A stretch of DNA of 64,000 nt. Origin: Pseudomonas syringae. GTDB lineage: Bacteria; Pseudomonadota; Gammaproteobacteria; Pseudomonadales; Pseudomonadaceae. Positions 58,275 through 64,000 of the stretch are shown here, piece by piece. Positions within the stretch are counted from its first letter, which is position 1; each line of letters begins with the position of its first letter. Under the pieces are notes generated by a model that searched no databases, was not told where the DNA came from, and saw nothing but the letters and a program-made list of their open reading frames with translations. The position numbers were made by a program, and so were the translations under genes. The stretch lies in contig NZ_LGSI01000074.1 in assembly GCF_001698815.1 (NCBI RefSeq), positions 109,924 through 173,923 of the forward strand, in the 5' to 3' direction.

Positions 58275-59408
58275 GTGAGTAAACCTCTTCTTCTGGCTGC
58301 TGCCGTGGCATGCGGTCTTAGTTTTCACGCCCACGGCGCGACGTTCGCCTACATCTCCAGCCCCGGCGATGGCTTCATTTCCCAATACGGTCTCGACGAA
58401 AAAACCGGTGCGCTCAACCTGATTGAGCAAACTCCGGCTGGAAGTCAGGTCAATCCCATGGCGCTCACGCCGGATGGCAAAGTGCTATTTGCTGCCCTGC
58501 GGGTCAAACCGTATCAAGTCGTGGGTTTCAGTATCGATCCCAAGACCGGGCATCTGAGCCAGATTTCCAAAGGTCCGCTGGCCGAAAGCCTGGCTTACCT
58601 GTCGACGGATCGGTCCGGGAAGTTCCTGTTAGGCGCCTCTTATGGCGGGGATCTGCTCAGCGTGCAGGCCATCGACAAGGATCATCAGCCCAGCGACAGC
58701 ATTCAAACCATCAAGACAGGCCCCCATGCGCACTCGGTACGTACCGACCCGAGCAACCGCTTTGCCTACGCGGGCAACCTGGGTTCCGACCACGTCTTGC
58801 AGTTTCGCCTTGATGACAAAGCCGGCACGCTGACCCCGATTGGTGACGGCTATGTCAGCGTTCCGACCAAGACCGGCCCAAGGCATCTGGCGTTCTCGGC
58901 AGACGGCAAATTTGTGTACTTTGTCGGTGAAATGAGCGGAACAGTGACGGCCTTTTCCATCGACGCGCAGAGTGGGGCGTTGACTCAGGTTTCATCCGTC
59001 AATGGTATTCCGCCGCGCCTGAATCTGGTCCACGGGGAAGTGCGCGACGCCAGCAATAACGATTTGAAAGACGACCCGACCCCACGCATCTGGGCAGCGG
59101 ACCTGCGCATGTCTCCTGATGGCAAGCTGCTGCTGATGACCGAACGCACCACCAGCTCGGTGTCGGCATTTGCAGTGGATGCCAACAGTGGCGCGCTGAC
59201 CTTTCTCGATAACTATCCGGTCGAGGAGAAGCAACCGCGCAATATAGCCTTCTCGCCAAATGGCAAATGGCTGCTGGTGACGGGCGAAAAAGCCGCCATG
59301 GTCGGTGCCTACGCCGTTGGCAGCGATGGCGCATTGAAGCGGGTCAGCGAAGCGCCGTCCGGCAAAGGCGCGCTGTGGATCGAAGTCCTGCAACAACCCG
59401 CTGAATAA
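58275..59408 (+). CDS. Exported lactonase-family seven-bladed beta-propeller protein
   Basis: This 377-residue protein of the 6-phosphogluconolactonase (YbhE)/carboxymuconate-cyclase-like propeller family has recurring blades seen as SPDGKLLLM, SADGKFVYFV, SPNGKWLLVTG and TKTGPRHLAFSAD. Unlike cytosolic YbhE it starts with a signal peptide (SKPLLLAAAVACGLSFHAHG, cut near HG-AT), so it acts in the periplasm, perhaps on sugar lactones. GTG at 58275 follows AAAGGA by 7 bases; an ATG at 58239 is in frame but would bury the signal peptide. Confidence 0.85.
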   Translation: MSKPLLLAAAVACGLSFHAHGATFAYISSPGDGFISQYGLDEKTGALNLIEQTPAGSQVNPMALTPDGKVLFAALRVKPYQVVGFSIDPKTGHLSQISKGPLAESLAYLSTDRSGKFLLGASYGGDLLSVQAIDKDHQPSDSIQTIKTGPHAHSVRTDPSNRFAYAGNLGSDHVLQFRLDDKAGTLTPIGDGYVSVPTKTGPRHLAFSADGKFVYFVGEMSGTVTAFSIDAQSGALTQVSSVNGIPPRLNLVHGEVRDASNNDLKDDPTPRIWAADLRMSPDGKLLLMTERTTSSVSAFAVDANSGALTFLDNYPVEEKQPRNIAFSPNGKWLLVTGEKAAMVGAYAVGSDGALKRVSEAPSGKGALWIEVLQQPAE

Positions 59409-59425
59409 ACTCCGCGCCTGAACGC

Positions 59426-59455
59426 AAAAGCCCCGTCACACAGGACGGGGCTTTT
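59426..59455. terminator. Bidirectional terminator, lactonase / ybiT
   Basis: aaaagccccgtc and gacggggctttt pair perfectly around acacag. T-rich flanks on both strands suit convergent genes ending on both sides. Confidence 0.9.
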
Positions 59456-59481
59456 GTTTGTCAGCGCTCTGATCAATCAAA

Positions 59482-61071
59482 TCAGAACACGACGCCTTGG
59501 CTGCGCAGGTAATCGTCGTAGGTGCCGCTGAAGTCGACCACGCCGCTTGGGCTCAGCTCGATGATGCGGGTGGCCAGCGAGGAAACAAACTCACGGTCAT
59601 GGCTGACGAAAATAAGCGTACCAGGGTAGTTTTCCAACGCCAGGTTCAGCGCTTCGATGGATTCCATGTCCAAGTGGTTGGTCGGTTCATCCATGATCAG
59701 CACGTTCGGCTTTTGCAGAATCAGCTTGCCGAACAGCATACGACCTTGCTCGCCACCGGAAATCACTTTGACCGATTTCAGGATGTCGTCGTTGGAGAAC
59801 AGCATGCGGCCCAAGGTACCGCGAACGACTTGCTCGCCGCCTTGAGTCCAGCGACCCATCCAGTCGAACAGGTTGGATTCATCTTCGAAGTCGGAAGCGT
59901 GATCCTGAGCGTAGTAGCCCAGCTCAGCCGCATCCGTCCATTTGACCGTACCGGCATCCGGCGACAGCTCGTTGACCAGCGTGCGCAGCAAGGTGGTTTT
60001 ACCGATACCGTTCGGGCCGATGATCGCAACGCGCTCGCCGGCTTCAACGGTAAAGCTGAAGTCCTTGAACAGCTCTTTGCCGTCAAAGCCTTTAGCCATG
60101 CGCTCGACGATGACCGCCTGACGGTGCAGCTTTTTGGTCTGCTCGAAACGAATGAACGGGCTGACACGGCTCGAAGGTTTGACCTCGGCCAGGTGGATCT
60201 TGTCGATCTGCTTGGCGCGGGAGCTGGCCTGCTTGGATTTCGAGGCGTTGGCCGAGAAGCGGCTGACGAACGATTGCAGTTCGTTGATCTGCGCTTTCTT
60301 CTTGGCGTTGTCCGACAGCAGTTGCTCGCGGGACTGAGTCGCCACGGTCATGTACTCGTCGTAGTTGCCCGGGAACAGACGCAGCTCGCCGTAATCCAGG
60401 TCGGCCATGTGCGTGCAGACGCTGTTCAGGAAGTGTCTATCGTGGGAGATGATGATCATCAGGCTGTTGCGCTGAGTGAGGATGTTTTCCAGCCAGCGAA
60501 TCGTGTTGATGTCCAAGTGGTTGGTCGGTTCGTCGAGCAACAGCACTTCAGGATCGGAAAACAGCGCCTGAGCCAGCAACACCCGCAGTTTCCAGCCCGG
60601 CGACACTTCGCTCATCGGCCCGCTGTGCTGCTCGATGCCAATACCCAGGCCCAACAGCAGTTCACCGGCGCGGGATTCGGCGGTATAACCGTCCATTTCC
60701 GCGAACTCGGTTTCCAGTTCGGCAACGGCCATGCCGTCGTCTTCGGTCATTTCCGGCAACGAATAGATGCGATCGCGCTCGGCCTTGACCTTCCATAGCT
60801 CTTCGTGACCCATGATCACGGTGTCGAGAACGGAAAACTCTTCGTAAGCGAACTGGTCCTGGCGCAATTTACCCAGACGTACGTTCGGCTCCAGCATCAC
60901 CTGCCCACCCGAAGGCTCCAGATCATCGCCGAGGATCTTCATGAAGGTGGATTTACCGCAGCCGTTGGCGCCGATCAGGCCATAACGGTTACCGGCAGCA
61001 AACTTGACCGAGACGTTCTCGAACAAGGGTTTCGCGCCGAACTGCATCGTGATGTTTGCTGTGGAGATCAA
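59482..61071 (-). CDS. ybiT: ABC-F ATPase YbiT
   Basis: This 529-residue soluble ABC-F protein acts on ribosomes. It has two ATP cassettes: Walker A GANGCGKSTF and GPNGIGKTTL, and Walker B VLLLDEPTNHLD and VLIMDEPTNHLD. The first signature is the unusual SEVSPGWKLRVLLAQ in place of LSGG, a mark of YbiT; the second is ISGGEQGRMLFG. The basic interdomain linker (about 240-300) binds rRNA or tRNA. ABC-F proteins relieve stalled ribosomes. No antibiotic-resistance subfamily feature is evident. Confidence 0.94.
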   Translation of the reverse strand: MISTANITMQFGAKPLFENVSVKFAAGNRYGLIGANGCGKSTFMKILGDDLEPSGGQVMLEPNVRLGKLRQDQFAYEEFSVLDTVIMGHEELWKVKAERDRIYSLPEMTEDDGMAVAELETEFAEMDGYTAESRAGELLLGLGIGIEQHSGPMSEVSPGWKLRVLLAQALFSDPEVLLLDEPTNHLDINTIRWLENILTQRNSLMIIISHDRHFLNSVCTHMADLDYGELRLFPGNYDEYMTVATQSREQLLSDNAKKKAQINELQSFVSRFSANASKSKQASSRAKQIDKIHLAEVKPSSRVSPFIRFEQTKKLHRQAVIVERMAKGFDGKELFKDFSFTVEAGERVAIIGPNGIGKTTLLRTLVNELSPDAGTVKWTDAAELGYYAQDHASDFEDESNLFDWMGRWTQGGEQVVRGTLGRMLFSNDDILKSVKVISGGEQGRMLFGKLILQKPNVLIMDEPTNHLDMESIEALNLALENYPGTLIFVSHDREFVSSLATRIIELSPSGVVDFSGTYDDYLRSQGVVF

Positions 61072-61393
61072 TTACCTTACCTTCAATGACTTGGAGTTGG
61101 CTGAATGCAGCCGATACCGATTTGATACCCGTTTCCGTCTTTGCCCAGGGCGTTTGACCCGAGTCTGAGGCCTTTCTTTGGGCCATATCTATTCAGCAAT
61201 CTGCGACTTGAGTGTCGGACTGCTGCAAATGAATGCGGGATTCATGCCGAATTTGGCGCGCATTGTCGCACAGACTGGGTGTCAGTTGTATGGTGGTCTG
61301 TAAGTTGCTAAGTAACCGCAGATAAAGAGCACTACGTGTTTATCACCCGAATCAGACGGAGGAGTCATGAACGCGTTGATTTGAATCTCGAAT
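61072..61393. other. Gap between ybiT and higA
   Basis: This 322-base gap holds the ybiT upstream region. Near its right edge is a plus-strand GGAGG ribosome site with ATG at 61367 that opens only five codons (M-N-A-L-I) before TGA at 61382. This looks like the cut 5' end of a gene or a minimal leader. No other gene is seen. Confidence 0.5.
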
Positions 61394-61750
61394 TCAAACT
61401 CCGGCCAGCAGGCTTTCATAAGGAATACGCAACCCGTCATGCAGACGTTTGATCATCCCAAGGCTCAGCTTACGCTTGCGGTTCAGCACCTCGGATACCC
61501 GGCCGCTGGAGCCCAGGTAGGGTTCGAGATCACTAGGTGTCAGGCCCTGCTGATCCATGCGGAATTTGATGGCCTCGATAGGATCGGACGCCGGCAGGGG
61601 AAAGTGCTCGGCCTCAAATTTCTCGACCAGCACCGCCAGCACCTCCAGCTCATCGCCTTCAGGACTATTCAAGGGCGCACCCCATAGCTCCTCTACCCGA
61701 GTCAGTGAGGCGGCAAGGTCGGCTTCGGTACGAATAGGTTTGATGTTCAT
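61394..61750 (-). CDS. higA: HigA-type antitoxin
   Basis: This 118-residue antitoxin has an N-terminal region contacting the toxin and a C-terminal helix-turn-helix (about 68-112: QGLTPSDLEPYLGSSGRVSE, then RKRKLSLGMIKRLHDGL). It should neutralise HigB and repress the higBA operon. Its ATG overlaps the higB stop (TAATG), giving coupled synthesis in toxin-first order, usual for hig. Confidence 0.9.
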   Translation of the reverse strand: MNIKPIRTEADLAASLTRVEELWGAPLNSPEGDELEVLAVLVEKFEAEHFPLPASDPIEAIKFRMDQQGLTPSDLEPYLGSSGRVSEVLNRKRKLSLGMIKRLHDGLRIPYESLLAGV

Positions 61751-62052
61751 TACACGGTCTCCGCGTCGATTTGATCGTACTGGGCGTGTGTTCCGACAAA
61801 GCGAATGAATGCAATCTGCCGCTCATAGTCAATGGCGAGGATCACCCGATACTTGTTCCCGGCGATGTTGAAAACGATTCGCCCGCCTTTCAGGATGCTG
61901 GCAGAACGCAGTTCAGCTTTGACCTCCTGAGGTGTGCGATAGCTCGCCTTTTCCATGTGCCTGTACCACTCAATCAGTGGTGTCATGGCATATGAGTAAG
62001 CCGGACTGGTCTCCCAGAAGGCCCGCAAAGTCCCTCGCGCTATCACTCTCAA
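61750..62052 (-). CDS. higB: HigB-type mRNA interferase toxin
   Basis: This 100-residue RelE/HigB-like toxin cuts mRNA on the ribosome. The conserved N-terminus RVIARGTLRAFWE and the core FNIAGNKYRVILAIDYERQI, then AFIRFVGTHAQYDQIDAETV, are intact. The start is set at TTG 62052, because the family begins M-R-V-I and GGAGG stands about 8 bases ahead. Longer in-frame ATG starts at 62106 have no matching ribosome site. A downstream ATG (at about 61983) would remove conserved residues. Confidence 0.9.
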   Translation of the reverse strand: MRVIARGTLRAFWETSPAYSYAMTPLIEWYRHMEKASYRTPQEVKAELRSASILKGGRIVFNIAGNKYRVILAIDYERQIAFIRFVGTHAQYDQIDAETV

Positions 62053-62136
62053 AAACGATCCTCCCAATATGGGAGGGAGCTTATCTTGTCCCTCACGTCG
62101 CTGCAAGCGAACTGTGTGCGTGGCTCTATCGAGAAT

Positions 62137-62262
62137 TCATGAACCGCCATCAGGAGAAACGCAATGCCCACCCACCCACTCCCGGGCCAGCTCAGGCGTC
62201 AGCACAAGTGGGCGGCGGTCATGGATTGCCAACATGCCTTGGTCACATGTGCCAGCGGGCTT
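62137..62262 (-). pseudogene. C-terminal fragment of an SRAP (YedK/HMCES) gene
   Basis: The minus-strand frame between higB and the LysR gene reads CDQGMLAIHDRRPLVLTPEL followed by AREW. This matches the segment of SOS-response-associated peptidases around the active-site histidine (IHDRRP), which crosslinks abasic DNA. Only about 40 residues remain. The N-terminal catalytic Cys (MCGR) is missing, and the frame ends at TGA 62139. It begins right at the LysR 3' end, so this is a remnant left by recombination. Confidence 0.65.
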
Positions 62263-62283
62263 CCCTTCGCCGACATGCCTTCC

Positions 62284-63168
62284 TCAACCGGCCAGGTATC
62301 GGGTTAATTCCTCACCCAGGACTTCAAATGTGTTGGCGATACGCCCGACTTTGCGCAGGTCGTTGTGCATGGCTATCCACACGTCGACTTCAAAGCCGAA
62401 GCTGCCAGGCAAAACCTGGATCAGGCCATAGGTCGCGGCCACAGTGGCCGGGCATAAACCGAATCCGAGGCCAGCCTTGAGTGCAGCGAGTTGAGCAAGA
62501 TGGTTATCGGTGGCGACCGTGAATGTCTGGTCTGCCTCGCACAGGCCCACCTCGACCAGGCGGTGCAGGTCGGCGGAGTTCCGATCAGGGCCAATCAAGG
62601 GAGTGCGTCGTAATGCATCGAGACTCTCAGGCTTGCCGTAGCGATGAAGGCACTCAGCACTTGCGTACAGGCCGACTCGCAAGACGCCGGTGCGGCGCGC
62701 GACTACTGTGGCTTCGCTCGGACGCAGCAGGCGCACAGCGATATCTGATTCCTGGTGTGCGATGTCTTCCAGCGAGTCATTGATACTGATTTCAAGCCTC
62801 AATTCCGGGTGCTTGTAATGAAACTCGCGCATCAGTCCCGGCAATACCTCAACGCCCAAAAAGGCGCTACTGGTGAGCCTCACAGTGCCGCAGGATACAT
62901 TCGTTTCACCACTGGCCATGCGGTTGAACGCCTCGGCTGCCATCGCCATGGACTCGACATGGTGAACAAGCCCACGTGCCGATGCAGTAGGCACGAGCCC
63001 TGCGGGGGTACGGGTAAACAGCTTCACGCCCAGCCCAGCTTCGAGGCTTTCCAGACGTCGGCGAGCCGTTGCCTGCGCGATCCCCAGCAACCGGGAAGCG
63101 CCCGACAGGCTGCCGCTGCGCAGTACCGCCAGGAACACCCTTTGGCTTTCCCATTCAAGGCCGCTCAT
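62284..63168 (-). CDS. LysR-family transcriptional regulator
   Basis: This 294-residue LysR regulator has a winged helix at 1-62 (FLAVLRSGSLSGASRLLGIA, then QATARRRLESLEAGLGVKLF), with TARR in the recognition helix. The effector domain runs from about 90. It is divergent from the GFA-family gene (104-base gap) and probably controls it. The ribosome site is weak. Its 3' end abuts the SRAP fragment, a possible recombination edge. Confidence 0.9.
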   Translation of the reverse strand: MSGLEWESQRVFLAVLRSGSLSGASRLLGIAQATARRRLESLEAGLGVKLFTRTPAGLVPTASARGLVHHVESMAMAAEAFNRMASGETNVSCGTVRLTSSAFLGVEVLPGLMREFHYKHPELRLEISINDSLEDIAHQESDIAVRLLRPSEATVVARRTGVLRVGLYASAECLHRYGKPESLDALRRTPLIGPDRNSADLHRLVEVGLCEADQTFTVATDNHLAQLAALKAGLGFGLCPATVAATYGLIQVLPGSFGFEVDVWIAMHNDLRKVGRIANTFEVLGEELTRYLAG

Positions 63169-63272
63169 CTATTTCGTACCAACGGTTACTCCGTTTATTG
63201 TCTTCTGGCGGGGGCGAGGAACAGGGATGATGCACCTCCCATTTGTAGCGCAGCAGTATAAGGAGCAACACC

Positions 63273-63716
63273 ATGGGTTTCACCGGTCAATGCCGATGCG
63301 GACAAGTCCACCTTCAATTGCAGGTTGAAACGCTCCCGCCGTTGTATGCATGCCACTGCCTGAACTGCCAGCGGTGGAGCGGTAGCGCCCTCGCATTACA
63401 CATGCTCTGCTCCGCACAGGCGATTGAAGTGTCGGGAAACATGCGCACCTACACGTATACAACAGAGGGGCATACGTCGACCCATTACGCCTGCGACACG
63501 TGTTTCACACGGCTATTCAACGAAACCGACGAAGCCCCTGGTATGCGCGTCTTGCGGGCTAGCGTGCTCAATGGCGCGGAGCGATTGACGCCCCTGGCCC
63601 ACATTTGGGTCAAGCGTAAACAACCATGGATCTCGCTGCCAGCGGGTGTCGCGCAGTGGCCGGAAAGCCCGTCACCCGAAGAATTTGCAAATGCCATCAG
63701 CGAGCAGAAACCATAA
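63273..63716 (+). CDS. GFA-family (CENP-V/Gfa) zinc protein
   Basis: This 147-residue protein of the glutathione-dependent formaldehyde-activating-like family has zinc-binding cysteines in GQCRCGQVHL, ACHCLNCQRWSG and ACDTCFTRLF, the full set of the fold. Family members bind glutathione-type thiols or act on small aldehydes; activity is unproven for most. AAGGAG precedes the ATG. It is paired with the divergent LysR gene. Confidence 0.9.
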   Translation: MGFTGQCRCGQVHLQLQVETLPPLYACHCLNCQRWSGSALALHMLCSAQAIEVSGNMRTYTYTTEGHTSTHYACDTCFTRLFNETDEAPGMRVLRASVLNGAERLTPLAHIWVKRKQPWISLPAGVAQWPESPSPEEFANAISEQKP

Positions 63717-64000
63717 GCGGCGATATAAGCCTGGGGATAGGGTGCAAGAGTTCGCAATGGTGGTTATTGCACGGGGGACGGCAGTTAGAAATACTGAAGG
63801 CAGGTGTATTTAGACCGCCTCCGTTCGAAGGATTGGCTGACGACGTGGCCTGATTTGCAGATTTGCTTGGGCAACTGGGGCTTAGGTGACCCTCTATCTT
63901 TCGCCTCAAGGGCAGTCATCTGGCCTGTGGCAGAGGGCTCTTGCGCGAACGGGTCAACTCACAACACAAACTGATGCAAGGAAGCCATCATTGTGACAAC
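63717..64000. other. Window-end region without a supported gene
   Basis: Several short frames exist on both strands in these 284 bases, but none shows a recognisable domain or ribosome site. A gene may begin or end beyond the window edge. Confidence 0.4.

Noticed and set aside
60989..61186. 65-codon minus-strand frame overlapping the ybiT start
   Set aside because: It overlaps the first 83 bases of ybiT in another frame, and there is no convincing ribosome site or homology I can name.

Overview
The window reads as chromosomal DNA of a Pseudomonas of the fluorescens/syringae lineage. The evidence is a PrrF small RNA with a Fur-type promoter, Pseudomonas REP/REPIN palindromes between genes, a liuABCDE/liuR leucine catabolic cluster, a muxABC-opmB efflux operon, a fused TreS-maltokinase beside glgE and glgB, and dense high-GC coding with short gaps. 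No rRNA, tRNA, CRISPR array, prophage or intact insertion sequence was seen.

Layout. 1-2.2 kb: a REP pair, an M14 carboxypeptidase, a small protein joining a sigma-70 region 4 to a FecR-type N-terminus, and prrF on the minus strand. 2.2-6.4 kb: an Lrp-type regulator divergent from a fused indolepyruvate ferredoxin oxidoreductase. 6.6-14.4 kb: the minus-strand liu cluster in the order liuR, liuE, (AT-rich gap), liuA, liuB, liuC, liuD, with near-identical palindromes ahead of liuR and liuA. 14.4-16.8 kb: a LysR regulator divergent from an ACAD10/11-like acyl-CoA dehydrogenase. 17-28.5 kb: a PstS-OmpA fusion, xthA, a GNAT protein, tamA-tamB, an aldo/keto reductase divergent from a LysR regulator, and tpx. 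28.6-37.7 kb: muxA-muxB-muxC-opmB. 37.9-45.2 kb: an MHYT-GGDEF-EAL protein, a short-chain dehydrogenase, a MocR-type regulator, ccoG with a possible ANR site, two small Pseudomonas-type proteins and an MgtC-like membrane protein. 45.3-53.1 kb: glgE-treS-glgB behind an AlgU-like promoter. 53.1-61.1 kb: an autotransporter with 20-residue repeats, an endonuclease/exonuclease/phosphatase-family protein, an MFS transporter, an exported lactonase-fold protein and the ABC-F protein YbiT. 61.3-64 kb: an accessory-looking stretch with higBA, a fragment of an SRAP (YedK/HMCES) gene, and a divergent LysR/GFA pair.

How the genes fit together. The liu proteins take isovaleryl-CoA through methylcrotonyl-CoA carboxylation and hydration to HMG-CoA, and then to acetoacetate and acetyl-CoA. 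The 2-oxoacid:ferredoxin oxidoreductase nearby also handles amino-acid-derived acids. GlgE, TreS-maltokinase and GlgB form the trehalose to maltose to maltose-1-phosphate to branched alpha-glucan route, and the AlgU-like promoter ties it to envelope or osmotic stress. TamA-TamB and MuxABC-OpmB are envelope machines. PrrF represses iron-rich enzymes when iron is short.

The points most worth following up are the prrF locus beside the sigma4-FecR hybrid, the AlgU-like promoter of the alpha-glucan operon, the AT-rich broken-ORF island splitting the liu genes, the SRAP fragment next to higBA, and the period-20 solenoid of the autotransporter.
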